Assembly (NCBI GenBank): GCA_031549345.1
Contig: JAVBPY010000006.1
Location: forward strand, 248,001 to 312,000
DNA: 64,000 nucleotides
Reading direction: 5' to 3'
DNA from: CASFRF01 sp031549345
Lineage (GTDB): Bacteria > Verrucomicrobiota > Lentisphaeria > Victivallales > Victivallaceae
Under the pieces are notes generated by a model that searched no databases, was not told the DNA's origin, and was given only the letters and a program-made list of their open reading frames with translations. The stretch's first letter is position 1. Each line of letters opens with the position of its first letter. Made by a program: the position numbers and the translations under genes. Shown here piece by piece: positions 33,970 through 42,604 of this stretch.

Positions 33970-36229
33970 GGCTGTCCGTGGTCGACCTGGCCAGTTTATC
34001 CAGCTCCACCCGCTCGACATAGAGCCAATTCAGCGATTCGATCCGAAAGAAGAAGTAGAGAATATCTTTACCTTCTTCTTTGGTCTGCTGCCAGCCCGTT
34101 TCCCGCTGCCACATGGATTTGAGCAAATCGGACTGCTTGAACATGGCGAAATCCAGGGAGTTTTTTTCGCGTATGGCCGCCAGATCCGCCTTGGTGTCCG
34201 CAATGATCTGCCCCCGGCGGTTGATGAGGTATTTGTTTGTGATAAAGTCGCCGGAGGTCCCGTTCTTTTCCATGAAAGCAATCATTTGCGAGAGCGAAAC
34301 ATCCAGGGCCGCCACCCCGTAGACCGTACCGTTTTTGGAGTGAATCGCCGTGGAGGCGGTCATAACGATATCCCGTGCGTCACCCACGTCGAAATAAGGC
34401 GCGCTCCAGGTGATGACGGAGGGATTTCGCAACGCGGCGGAGTACCAAGGCCGCTTGCGCGGATCGTAGTCGTCCCCCCAGTCGGTGTCGTACGGATAGC
34501 TGAAAAGAAGTCCGGAAGTCAGTCCGGCGTAGGCGACCACGAGCGGTGGGCGGATCTTATTGCAGATAATCTGATCGTATTCGGCGTCGGAGGTCCCTTC
34601 GGCGACAACATCCGAAAGGCTGTTGTGGATGGCCGACTGGAAGCTCCGCTGTACCGGACTGAGGTACTGCATGGTGTTCAGCGTTTCCGGGTCGTTCTCT
34701 TTCCCCGCGGGCGGAATGAATACCATGTGCCCCAGCGAGAGTTTCCGGTTGAATGTGGGGGCATAGCGAAAGTCGGGCGGTTCTTTTCCCGGCGTCATGC
34801 CGTCCGCAACGGTGTAAAGTTTTTTCGTCCCCGGTTTTTTCAGTTCCAGGAGCAACGCGGCATCTCCGGCGTTGGTGCGCAGATAATGCTCATAACGCTG
34901 GAAGAGCCTGTCGAACCGGGCGCTGGAGGCCAGACCGATGGTGTACCCTTTGGCGAGGGCCCGTTCGCGCCGCTGCTCCTGCTCCCAGCGTTTGGCCGCG
35001 TAATGCAGATTGAACGCGATGGCCGAAGTAAACAGCAGCAGGAGTGCCGCGGAGATCCCCAGAAGCAGCTTCGAGCGGCTCCGCATTTTGCGGAGGAATG
35101 CGTTCCAGGCATTATCCGGGTTGGCCGAAACGGTTTCGCCGAGCTCAAATGCATTGAGATCCGCCTCCAGCGCACGGACGCTCTGGTAGCGTTCATCCGG
35201 ATTGGAGGCAAGGGCTTTCTTGATGATTTTCTGTAAATCGATGTCGACGTCGACGCCGAAACGGTGCCGCGCCGGTTCGAACATACAATTTTTTGCGCGT
35301 TCAATGGCCGCGTCTTTATCGCGTGCGGAGGGATAGGCCGCCCGGAGATAGACAATCTCAAAGAGAAGAAGCCCGAGTACGAAAATGTCGGAGCGGTGGT
35401 CGTAAGGTTCGCCGCGAATGACCTCCGGCGCGATGTAGCGCAATGTTCCGGCAAGCTTTTCATTGGGAATGGCCGCCTCATCGCCCCGGTGTTCGGCAAG
35501 TCCCCAGTCCATGACGTAGGTTTCACGGAAATTGCCGATCATGATGTTCGCCGGCTTCAAGTCGCGGTGGATGACGCGGCGGTGATGGGCGTAGGCGATG
35601 GCTTCGCAGACGCGCCGGAAGGTGCCGATGCGTTTCCACATTTGTTTCCGTTCGGCACGCTGCACTTCGGAAGCTGTTTTATCACGATAAAACTCGACGG
35701 TGCGCTTGATGTAGTCCTGGAGCGTCCGGCCCCGGATGAGCTTCATGGAAAGATGAAGCCCCCCCGAATCGTCGCCGTACAAGCTGTGGACAGGAACGAT
35801 GGAGGGGTGGTCGAGCTGCGCCGTTACCCGCGCTTCCTGCATGAACGCCCGCCGGAAGCGGGGCTTTTCCTGGAAGGCGGGGTGGAGTGTTTTGAGCGCG
35901 ACCTGGCGGTTGAATGTAAGATCGTAGGCCTGGTCGATGCGGCCGTTTCCGCCGTCGGCGATATGGTGTTCGATAACACAATGGAGGCTTAGGTCGTTCA
36001 AGTTGGCGGGAACGCCGTCGGCGTCGTCGCCGCTGCCCGAGATGCCGACGGGATCGCTGTATTCGGCGGTCCAGTCGAATTCGACCGGCTCGAGCTCTGC
36101 GCTTTTCGTGCGCAGAATGACGCCGATTGTATCCGTCAGGTTCTCGGTCATGTCCCGGAAGCGGCGTCCGACGCTCCGGTGAACATCTTTGCGCGTTTTG
36201 TCATCCGGCAAAGGTCCGTATTCTTTCAC
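33932..36229 (-). CDS. Membrane Ser/Thr protein kinase with extracytoplasmic Cache-like sensor
   Basis: 765 residues starting at GTG, set by the AAAGGGGGG just upstream. Kinase domain (about 85-345): degenerate Gly loop (ADGGNGRID), K103 (VALK), E122, catalytic HRDLKPANI (201-209), DWG at 221-223 in place of DFG, and IAPEV. A membrane helix follows (about 367-389), then an outer domain of ~370 residues with SAPYFDVGDARD and a GTVYGVAALDVSLS strand, typical of double-Cache sensors that bind small molecules. So the ligand sensor is at the C-terminus outside and the kinase at the N-terminus inside, the reverse of common PknB layouts. All core kinase residues are present, so it should be active. 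Confidence 0.88.
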   Translation of the reverse strand: MKEYGPLPDDKTRKDVHRSVGRRFRDMTENLTDTIGVILRTKSAELEPVEFDWTAEYSDPVGISGSGDDADGVPANLNDLSLHCVIEHHIADGGNGRIDQAYDLTFNRQVALKTLHPAFQEKPRFRRAFMQEARVTAQLDHPSIVPVHSLYGDDSGGLHLSMKLIRGRTLQDYIKRTVEFYRDKTASEVQRAERKQMWKRIGTFRRVCEAIAYAHHRRVIHRDLKPANIMIGNFRETYVMDWGLAEHRGDEAAIPNEKLAGTLRYIAPEVIRGEPYDHRSDIFVLGLLLFEIVYLRAAYPSARDKDAAIERAKNCMFEPARHRFGVDVDIDLQKIIKKALASNPDERYQSVRALEADLNAFELGETVSANPDNAWNAFLRKMRSRSKLLLGISAALLLLFTSAIAFNLHYAAKRWEQEQRRERALAKGYTIGLASSARFDRLFQRYEHYLRTNAGDAALLLELKKPGTKKLYTVADGMTPGKEPPDFRYAPTFNRKLSLGHMVFIPPAGKENDPETLNTMQYLSPVQRSFQSAIHNSLSDVVAEGTSDAEYDQIICNKIRPPLVVAYAGLTSGLLFSYPYDTDWGDDYDPRKRPWYSAALRNPSVITWSAPYFDVGDARDIVMTASTAIHSKNGTVYGVAALDVSLSQMIAFMEKNGTSGDFITNKYLINRRGQIIADTKADLAAIREKNSLDFAMFKQSDLLKSMWQRETGWQQTKEEGKDILYFFFRIESLNWLYVERVELDKLARSTTDSLTATQGAPGQKQ

Positions 36230-36269
36230 GCATTCCCCCCTTTTGCGCAGCCAATATTCGCTCTTGTAT

Positions 36270-36297
36270 AATATAGCATTTATCGCGCCACAGGCAA
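36270..36297 (-). promoter_or_regulatory. Promoter of the Ser/Thr kinase gene
   Basis: Minus strand: TTGCCT at 36297-36292, 16-base spacer, TATATT at 36275-36270 with TGC before it. The leader of about 34 bases carries the RBS. Confidence 0.6.
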
Positions 36298-36335
36298 ATC
36301 TCTTCACTGATTTTTCTTCGACTTTTTCATTTTTC

Positions 36336-36364
36336 TTGTAAATTGCCGGATCCGCGGTTATAGT
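36336..36364 (+). promoter_or_regulatory. Promoter of the unknown exported protein gene
   Basis: TTGTAA at 36336-36341, 17-base spacer, TATAGT at 36359-36364. Both boxes and spacing are identical to those at 53736-53764. It is back to back with the kinase promoter. Confidence 0.7.
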
Positions 36365-36393
36365 ATGCAATATAGAAATTCAAGGAGGGTGCG

Positions 36394-37608
36394 ATGAGAA
36401 CGATTTTTTCAACCGTATTTGCGGCGTTGTTCGCCGCGGGGGTTTCCCTTTCGGCCATCGAAGGGCAGGTTGTGGCCACATTGTCGGAGAATATTGCCGA
36501 GCAGTGGGCGGGCATCCCTCCCGAACGTCCGCCGCTGGTTCCCACGGTCGCTTCAGTCGTCCGCAAGCAGCCTTTTAAGATCGAGCCGATTTTTTACAAG
36601 GTGGCCGTTAAGGAGGGCAAGGCGGCCGTCCGGGTGCGTCTGACGATCCACGCGCCCGATGGAAGCGTGTATTTCGACAGTAAAGATACACTGCCGGGCC
36701 AGGAGTTTCCCTGTACGGCCCCTAATGCGGCGCGCCTTTGTGCGAGCTCTCTGAAGATTGATTTCGAACCCAAAGACAAGGCGGGTGAATACGAAATCAT
36801 CGTCCGCATCATGGATTTGAACGACAAAAGCGAGTGCGTCGCTAAAACGAAAATCACTCTTCTGGACAAGGCCCCCGCATTGGATATCCCCCCTGCCGAG
36901 CTGGAAGGAATGCTTGTGCGTTATTATGCCGCGCCCCGTCCGGAGTGCATCATGCCCCTCCTCCGGCATATGCTTGACGTGAAAATTCCCATGTTGCAGA
37001 AGGATAAGAAAAGACCGTTTCAGCCTGGCCCGATCGCCAGCTGGTTTGTCTTTGCATTTCGCCGGAATCCGCAGTTATACCCGGAATTGGCCGCGATGCG
37101 CAGCGGCGCGATGGATTTCCGAAACTCTTTTCTTGCGCAAATTGCCTTGGGCGTGGGCGGCGCAGCGGCGGAGACGATCCCCCTGCCGGAGCGCAAAATA
37201 CTTCAGGACGGAGCGGGAAGAACGGCGCTCGATTTCGATGAAGTCACGCTCCCCTGGCAGATCGACGCATTGTGGTCCGAATTTTTTGTTACCGGCGGGC
37301 GGCGGCCGATTGAACGTATTGTGGAAACCATCGTTTGCGCGGAAGGACCGATGTCGCCGGAAGAGTACAAAAAGTTGAAATCGCCTTCCATGGACGATCG
37401 CCTGGCGTTGATCCGGCATCTGAACGGCGTCGCCGCCGTGTGGTCGCTTGCGTCCAATGCCAAGACGCACCGCTTGGTGTCGTTTTACCTGGAGGCGATG
37501 CTGCAGCGCGGCGAGCTCAAGAACGACTATACGAAGAATGTCGTAACGAAAATACTCGCGCAAGCCGCCGCCAACCCGGCGCCGGCCCCCGCGGTCAAGG
37601 CCCCTTGA
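36394..37608 (+). CDS. Exported protein of unknown function
   Basis: 404 residues with a signal peptide (TIFSTVFAALFAAGVSLSA). Residues about 60-165 are beta-rich and look like an immunoglobulin-type sandwich (VRVRLTIHAPDGSVYFDSKD, EYEIIVRIMDLND). The rest is alpha-helical, ending in a Pro/Ala tail (PAPAPAVKAP). The ATG follows AAGGAGGGTG. It is divergent from the kinase gene and overlaps the convergent methyltransferase by 14 bases. No enzyme motif or membrane anchor is seen; location is probably periplasmic. It could be a partner of the kinase sensor, but only position suggests it. Confidence 0.75.
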   Translation: MRTIFSTVFAALFAAGVSLSAIEGQVVATLSENIAEQWAGIPPERPPLVPTVASVVRKQPFKIEPIFYKVAVKEGKAAVRVRLTIHAPDGSVYFDSKDTLPGQEFPCTAPNAARLCASSLKIDFEPKDKAGEYEIIVRIMDLNDKSECVAKTKITLLDKAPALDIPPAELEGMLVRYYAAPRPECIMPLLRHMLDVKIPMLQKDKKRPFQPGPIASWFVFAFRRNPQLYPELAAMRSGAMDFRNSFLAQIALGVGGAAAETIPLPERKILQDGAGRTALDFDEVTLPWQIDALWSEFFVTGGRRPIERIVETIVCAEGPMSPEEYKKLKSPSMDDRLALIRHLNGVAAVWSLASNAKTHRLVSFYLEAMLQRGELKNDYTKNVVTKILAQAAANPAPAPAVKAP

Positions 37609-38308
37609 TCGCGCCGAAGGCCGCGAAACAGACGTTCTGGTGGAGGAGTTCGACGTGCGCGAATCCCACTTTGCGCAGAAGCTCCAGCTGGTAGGCGACG
37701 GAGCGCGGGGAATCTTCGTACTCGATGTAGGCGAACACTTTTTCTTTGTATGCCTCGCCACCGACGGTGGCGAGATACGCGCCGTAACGTTTCCACATCA
37801 TTGCTCGAACCGCCGGAATTTCGTGGCTCACAAGGTCGGTAATCCAGACACTTCCGCCCGGGCGGAGAAGGCGGAAAAGTTTGGCGAATGCCGTTTCCCA
37901 ATCCGCGTCGTCCCGCAGGTGGTGGAGGACGGCGGCGGCCAGGATCACGTCGTACGCGTTTTCCGGCAACGCCGCGTCGCGGAAGTCCGCCTGTATGGTT
38001 TGCACTCGGTTCGCCTTGGCGGCGGAAACACGCTCGCGTGCCCGTTCCAGCATAGGCGCGCTCAGATCCAGCAGATCGCAGTCGAGGCCGGGGCGGAGTT
38101 GGAGGAGACGCAGCGTATTGTTCCCCGCGCCGCAGCCGATGTCCAGAATGCGCCGCATATCCGATGTTGCGCACGCCGCGGCATGGGTGATCAGCTCCAT
38201 GGTCAAAGCCGCGTCGATGGTGGAAACCTGGCCGGTTTCAAGGTTGCTGAAGCGTTCCACATCCATGTCGAATCGCTCTCGGATCTCATCGACGGAACAT
38301 TTTTTCAT
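37595..38308 (-). CDS. Class I SAM-dependent methyltransferase
   Basis: 237 residues. The SAM-binding loop ILDIGCGAGNNTLRLLQLRP, the acidic strand CDLLDLSAPML, and ILAAAVLHHLRDD with LRPGGSVWITDLV are the usual motifs I to VI of the fold. The substrate is not evident; small-molecule or tRNA wobble-modification methylases share this layout. The start overlaps the PhoR-like stop by ATGA, so it is the third gene of a phoB-phoR-methyltransferase unit and likely co-regulated. Confidence 0.85.
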   Translation of the reverse strand: MKKCSVDEIRERFDMDVERFSNLETGQVSTIDAALTMELITHAAACATSDMRRILDIGCGAGNNTLRLLQLRPGLDCDLLDLSAPMLERARERVSAAKANRVQTIQADFRDAALPENAYDVILAAAVLHHLRDDADWETAFAKLFRLLRPGGSVWITDLVSHEIPAVRAMMWKRYGAYLATVGGEAYKEKVFAYIEYEDSPRSVAYQLELLRKVGFAHVELLHQNVCFAAFGAIKGP

Positions 38309-40077
38309 CGCAGATGTCCTTTCAAGGGCAAGCGGAGGACGAAAGTACAGCCGCCGCCCGGTGTGTCGTGGAGCTCCACCGTTCCGTGGTGGAGCTGGGC
38401 GATGTGTTTGACGATCGCCAGCCCCAGCCCCGTTCCGCCGCCCCGGCGGCTGCGCGCACGGTCAACGCGGTAGAAGCGTTCGAAAATACGCGCCCGGTGT
38501 TCCGGCGGGATGCCTTTCCCGTGGTCGATGACGCGGAAAAAGGCGTTGTCCGCATCCGTGTCCACCTCCAGCTCAATCGATTTTGTTCCTTCGGCGTGCA
38601 GGGCCGCGTTGACGAGGAGGTTGGTCAAGGCTTGCTCCATGAGTTCGGGATCGACGGGCAGCTCCGTATCGCGCAGATTCAGCACGTCGATGCGCAAGGC
38701 GTGATGCGCCGCTGTTTCTGCGGCGAGGAGGGCCGCCGATTCGGCGATGTCGCGCAGCGATGTCGGCGCGAGCTCCGCGCCCCAATCGCCGGACGCGGCG
38801 CGGCATTCCAGCGTGGAGAGGGAGAGGATGTCCTGGACCAACGAATTCAACCGTTCCGCATGGCGGGTGATTTCGTACATGAAGTGCCGTGCGGCTTCAC
38901 GGTCTTCGATCGCGCCGTCGGCAAGGGTCTCGACGGCGGCGCGGATCACGGTCAACGGGGTTTTGATCTCATGGGATACGTTGGCCACAAAGTCGCGGCG
39001 GAAATGCTCCAGGCGGACAAGCTGCGTTCTGTCGTAAAACACCAGGAGGACCCCCGTCCGGTTGCGGCTCCAACAGATCAGGCCGCCGCGGATGTGAAGT
39101 TCGCGTTCGCCGCCGGGGAGGGGGAGCTTCAACTCCATTTCCCCTTCTTCGTTGGAACGAGCGAGGCGTTCCACAAAATTTTTCACGGCTTCCTGGCGAA
39201 GAAGTCCGAAGAAATCACTTCCCGCCACGCCGGAAATGCCGAGCATCCGGCGCGCCGATTCATTGATGGAATGAATCATTCCCGCCGGATCCAGGAGGAC
39301 GACCCCTTCGGCCAAGGCCGCGAAAACAGCGTCGCGTTGGCTTTTTTCGCGCGAAATGTCTTCGATGCGGTCGGTCAGCTGCTCCGCCATTTCAGAAAGC
39401 GAAAACGCGAGGTCGCGCAGCGCGCCGCGGCGTGGAACCGGGAGCTGCGTCGTCAGTTCCCCCGCCGAAATCCGCGCGGCCGCTTGCTGCAATCCGCGTA
39501 TCGCACGGGCATTGGAGAGGAGGAGGAGGTACGCGGCCAATGCCGCCGCCAACGCTGTTACGCCGAGGCTCGCCATCAATGTCCGGCGGCCGCTCCGGAT
39601 CGCCTGGTCCATCGGGGCCGTGCTGATGGCCGTACGGAAGACATAGGAAGAACCGCCGGCGGAAACCGGCAGGGCGAAGTACAGCATCCGCGCCCCCAGC
39701 GTTTGGCTGAAGCGGATGGCGAACGCGGATTTTCCGTCTTGCGCCGCGTGGACTTCCGGGCGATTGTTGTGCGGATCCATCCGGCTGGGGGCTGTGGCGG
39801 AGTCGGCGAGAACCTCGCCGGAGGGGGCGACAATGGTGATGCGCGTGTCGCGTGTCCGCTCGGTGTCCTGGCAATAGGTATTCAGCGTGTTTTTGTCGCC
39901 CGCCAGGAGCAATGGACGGCTCTCCGCCGCCAGGAGGCGGGTGCGCAACTCGAGATCGCGCCGTGCCTGGTTCAGGTAAATCTGATCGAGCGATTCCGAC
40001 TCAAACCAGGTAACCAACAAAAGTATCAATGCGCCGGCGCCGATGATGCCAGCCAGCAATGCCCATCCTTTTTTCAT
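38305..40077 (-). CDS. phoR: PhoR-type sensor histidine kinase
   Basis: 590 residues. Two membrane helices (about 5-25 and 165-185) flank a periplasmic sensor of about 135 residues; a HAMP region follows, then a PAS domain (about 240-330). The H-box VSHEIKTPLT has the phosphorylated His at about 369, and the ATPase domain has DHGKGIPPEHRARIFERFYR and GTGLGLAIV. Partner is the response regulator 2 bases upstream. The N-box reads LTNLLVNAALHAE, so Asn is kept. The periplasmic domain is larger than in E. coli PhoR, so it may sense something directly. Phosphate genes (pst, phoU) are not in the window. Confidence 0.9.
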   Translation of the reverse strand: MKKGWALLAGIIGAGALILLLVTWFESESLDQIYLNQARRDLELRTRLLAAESRPLLLAGDKNTLNTYCQDTERTRDTRITIVAPSGEVLADSATAPSRMDPHNNRPEVHAAQDGKSAFAIRFSQTLGARMLYFALPVSAGGSSYVFRTAISTAPMDQAIRSGRRTLMASLGVTALAAALAAYLLLLSNARAIRGLQQAAARISAGELTTQLPVPRRGALRDLAFSLSEMAEQLTDRIEDISREKSQRDAVFAALAEGVVLLDPAGMIHSINESARRMLGISGVAGSDFFGLLRQEAVKNFVERLARSNEEGEMELKLPLPGGERELHIRGGLICWSRNRTGVLLVFYDRTQLVRLEHFRRDFVANVSHEIKTPLTVIRAAVETLADGAIEDREAARHFMYEITRHAERLNSLVQDILSLSTLECRAASGDWGAELAPTSLRDIAESAALLAAETAAHHALRIDVLNLRDTELPVDPELMEQALTNLLVNAALHAEGTKSIELEVDTDADNAFFRVIDHGKGIPPEHRARIFERFYRVDRARSRRGGGTGLGLAIVKHIAQLHHGTVELHDTPGGGCTFVLRLPLKGHLR

Positions 40078-40079
40078 GT

Positions 40080-40772
40080 TTACTCCAGTGTGAAGCGGTA
40101 ACCGACGCCGCGAACGGTTTCAATGAGCGGGAATTCGGCCCCGAGTTTCCGGCGTAGACTGACCATTTGCACGTCGACCGCGCGCTCCGTTACCGGATAG
40201 TCGCTGCCTTTGACCGCTTCCACAATCTGGTTGCGGGTGAAAACCCAGCCGGGACGGCGTGCCAGAAGATACAAAAGCTCGAATTCCGAAAAAGTAAGCT
40301 CCAGCGTCCGCCCGTCCAGCCACGCGCCGCGGTTGCCGCGGTTCATCACCAGGGGGCCGCGCCGCAAGGATTCGGCCTCTTCCTCCGCCATGCCTCCGAC
40401 GCGGCGGAGCACCGAGCGGATGCGGGCAATCAGCACCTTGGGACTGAACGGTTTGGTTAAGTAATCGTCCGCCCCCATTTCCAGCCCGACGACAATATCG
40501 CTCTCTTCACCCTTGGCGGTGAGCATGATGACGGGAATGGACTGTGTACGCGCCTCCTGTTTGAGCTTCCGGCAGACGGCAAGGCCGTCGATTCCGGGCA
40601 GCATCAAGTCCAGAAGGATCAGGTCCGGGGCGAATTCGACGGCGGCGGCCAGTGCTTCTTCACCGCTTTCACAGCAGCGAACGCGCTCAAAACCATCCTT
40701 GACCAGGTTGTAACGAACCAGTTCGCGAATTGCGCTTTCGTCTTCAACAAGCAGAATTTTTTCTTTTGACAT
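40080..40772 (-). CDS. phoB: PhoB/OmpR-type response regulator
   Basis: 230 residues. The receiver has D55 as phosphoacceptor (LILLDLMLPG), acidic pocket E10/D11/E12, T85 and K107 (YLTKPFS). The C-terminal OmpR-type winged helix has FSEFELLYLLARRPGWVFTRNQIVEAV and the family end RAVDVQMVSLRRKLG...VRGVGYRFTLE. The ATG has GGAGA upstream. It is co-transcribed with the histidine kinase. Two 11-base direct repeats upstream may be its binding site. Regulator of phosphate starvation is the best guess from the family, not shown. Confidence 0.9.
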   Translation of the reverse strand: MSKEKILLVEDESAIRELVRYNLVKDGFERVRCCESGEEALAAAVEFAPDLILLDLMLPGIDGLAVCRKLKQEARTQSIPVIMLTAKGEESDIVVGLEMGADDYLTKPFSPKVLIARIRSVLRRVGGMAEEEAESLRRGPLVMNRGNRGAWLDGRTLELTFSEFELLYLLARRPGWVFTRNQIVEAVKGSDYPVTERAVDVQMVSLRRKLGAEFPLIETVRGVGYRFTLE

Positions 40773-40808
40773 GCGTGGTTCTCCGTTTTCTATCCATTAC
40801 TTTAACAT

Positions 40809-40830
40809 CGTTGTGTTAGAGTATGGTTAG
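40809..40830 (-). promoter_or_regulatory. Pho-box-like direct repeats upstream of phoB
   Basis: Minus strand: CTAACCATACT (40830-40820) followed at once by CTAACACAACG (40819-40809), two 11-base repeats with 7 identities, about 37-58 bases before the start codon. PhoB sites are 11-base direct repeats of the CTGTCATnnnn kind, so this could be an autoregulatory site. Alternatively, TAACA/TGTTA at 40803-40817 forms a dyad. Confidence 0.35.
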
Positions 40831-40856
40831 GCTGCTGTGAGTTGACTGCTAATTCT

Positions 40857-41942
40857 TTACTTGCCGCCGGATTCTTCCGCGCCTGCGCTCAGCGCAATGC
40901 CCACAACGATGCCGCAGCTGACAAGTGAACTGCCCCCGTAACTGATAAAAGGAAGGGTGAGTCCCGTGATCGGAATCAGTGTCGCATTCACCGCAAGGTG
41001 GAGCAACGACTGGAATAAGAGGAGAATCGCGCATCCCGCCACACAGTTCCGTGCGAACTCGTTTTGTACGCATTGCGCGGAAAGACGGAAGAGAAGAATG
41101 CACAAAAACGCGATGAGAAGAAGCACCGGGAGCGCCCCCAGGAAGCCGAGTGCTTCGACCATGGTGGCGTAGGCCGAATCGTTATGGGAAAGGGGAAGAT
41201 AATTGTTGCTCCAGATCGCCTGCTTCATTTGCGCGCCGAACCAGTGCCCGTGCGCCATGGTGAGCTGGAACTGTTGCTCGTGCCAGCCCGCGTTCGTCGT
41301 ATCGGCGCTTGCAGTGAAGAACTGGGTGATGCGCCGCGCCGCGTAGGGTTTCGTTACAATGAACAAGATCGCGGAAAAAACCATAAAAGAGAGCGGAAGA
41401 ATAAGACACGACAGTTTTTTGCAGCTCAGGATAAGGAGGCCGAGAAAGAGCCCCCAGTACACGACGGTTGTACCGAAATCCGGTTGGAGGAGAATGGGAA
41501 TCGTCCAGAGAATCGTCGCCAGAAGCAGGGCGACGGTCCGCCCTTGGTCCGTTCGGAAAAAGGAATTCAAATAGAGGAGCGAAAGGAGGAAAAACGGTTT
41601 GGCGATTTCCGAGGGTTGAACGGCATGGTCGGAAATGACGAACCAGCCGCTCATCCCGTTGATCTTTGTTCCGAAAAACAATAAGAGAACAAGGCTTCCA
41701 TAGGCGAGCGCCGCAAGTGCCGGCGCCGTTTTCCGGTAGAACGAGAAAGGAATTTTCCACGCCAGAAGAAGCATGAAGAGTGCAAGAATAAGCCGTCCCA
41801 ACTGTTGCATGGGCAGTTGCAAAGGTTCCAATGCCGAGCCTTGCGCCGTAAGAACCGTGAGAATCCCCCAGACGCCCAGAAGAAAGACAATCGCCACAAT
41901 CCAATGGCCGGTCAGGCTGACGCGTTCACGGCTGCTGCGCAT
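40857..41942 (-). CDS. rodA: RodA/FtsW-type SEDS peptidoglycan glycosyltransferase
   Basis: 361 residues with about ten membrane helices. SEDS proteins polymerise lipid II into glycan chains with a class B PBP partner. Family features: GWFVISDHAVQPSEIAKPFF (helix 4-5 loop), ILLQPDFGTTVVY carrying the catalytic-type Asp, and the C-terminal LTLPFISYGGSSLVS signature. RodA is a better fit than FtsW by size. The ATG at 41942 has AAGGAGGTC; an upstream start 48 bases earlier is less likely. It overlaps the PBP-like gene by 17 bases, in the usual mrdA-rodA order. Confidence 0.93.
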   Translation of the reverse strand: MRSSRERVSLTGHWIVAIVFLLGVWGILTVLTAQGSALEPLQLPMQQLGRLILALFMLLLAWKIPFSFYRKTAPALAALAYGSLVLLLFFGTKINGMSGWFVISDHAVQPSEIAKPFFLLSLLYLNSFFRTDQGRTVALLLATILWTIPILLQPDFGTTVVYWGLFLGLLILSCKKLSCLILPLSFMVFSAILFIVTKPYAARRITQFFTASADTTNAGWHEQQFQLTMAHGHWFGAQMKQAIWSNNYLPLSHNDSAYATMVEALGFLGALPVLLLIAFLCILLFRLSAQCVQNEFARNCVAGCAILLLFQSLLHLAVNATLIPITGLTLPFISYGGSSLVSCGIVVGIALSAGAEESGGK

Positions 41943-42597
41943 GATCGACCTCCTTCTGGTACTCTTCCAGCGATTTGGGGAGGCGGACATCCTGCCCGGG
42001 AACGAGCGGGGTCAGAAGCGTCCAGGTGTCCTTAATCCAATTGCGCTCCCGGTCCAGGAGAACATCGAAGACGGCGGGTTCGCCGCGAAGCGTTGCGTCG
42101 TATTGGAGTTCGAAGCCCGAAATGCCGCGCAGGCATTTATCCTCGAACGCCACGTCGCCGAGGAGGGTGCGCATGGCCGTGTCCCCGATCCGGAGCCGTT
42201 CCCGGCGCTCTTGGATTTTAAACGCCGGGCATGTTCCGAGCGCTGCGTCGGCAAGCGGGAGGGCTTCCGGCGTAAGATTGCGGCGGAGGACGCCTTCGGC
42301 AAGCTTCAGCGTCGCATCGTAGCGGTGAAGGAGAATTTCGGCGTGCTCCGGGAGAACCGCGGGGGAGGGGATATAATGGAGATCGTAAAAATGTTCGCTC
42401 CAGGCCAGCGGCACTCCGTTGCGGTCGAGGAGGCGCGCGCGGGGAGGGAAAATTTGCCGCTTGACCGTGGCCGCGCGGCGGCCTTTTCCCACATTTGCGT
42501 CGTGCCGCATTACGGCAAGCTCAAAGGTGCGCGCCGCCACCGCCAGGAGTCCGCAGAAACCGAGGGCAAGAAGGATAAAGAAACGGCGGCGGAACAT
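41926..42597 (-). CDS. Class B PBP-like protein lacking the transpeptidase domain
   Basis: 223 residues. N-terminal membrane anchor (RRFFILLALGFCGLLAVAA), then the pedestal/dimerisation part of class B PBPs: QIFPPRARLLDRNGVPLAWS (the R-G-I-DRNG-LA element) and GISGFELQYDATLRGEPAVF (the GIE-Y-LRG element). The chain stops right after PLVPGQDV, where ordinary PBP2/FtsI would enter the transpeptidase domain. The SxxK, SxN and KTG motifs are missing. It is not a frameshift, because the rodA gene begins at once. Start: ATG 8 bases after the MFS stop; a GTG further up would overlap it. Probably a RodA activator without cross-linking activity. Confidence 0.85.
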   Translation of the reverse strand: MFRRRFFILLALGFCGLLAVAARTFELAVMRHDANVGKGRRAATVKRQIFPPRARLLDRNGVPLAWSEHFYDLHYIPSPAVLPEHAEILLHRYDATLKLAEGVLRRNLTPEALPLADAALGTCPAFKIQERRERLRIGDTAMRTLLGDVAFEDKCLRGISGFELQYDATLRGEPAVFDVLLDRERNWIKDTWTLLTPLVPGQDVRLPKSLEEYQKEVDHAQQP

Positions 42598-42604
42598 GGG
42601 GATG

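Noticed and set aside
41926..42597. Frameshifted PBP2 gene
   Set aside because: The downstream frames hold rodA immediately, leaving no room for a transpeptidase domain, so the short form is genuine.
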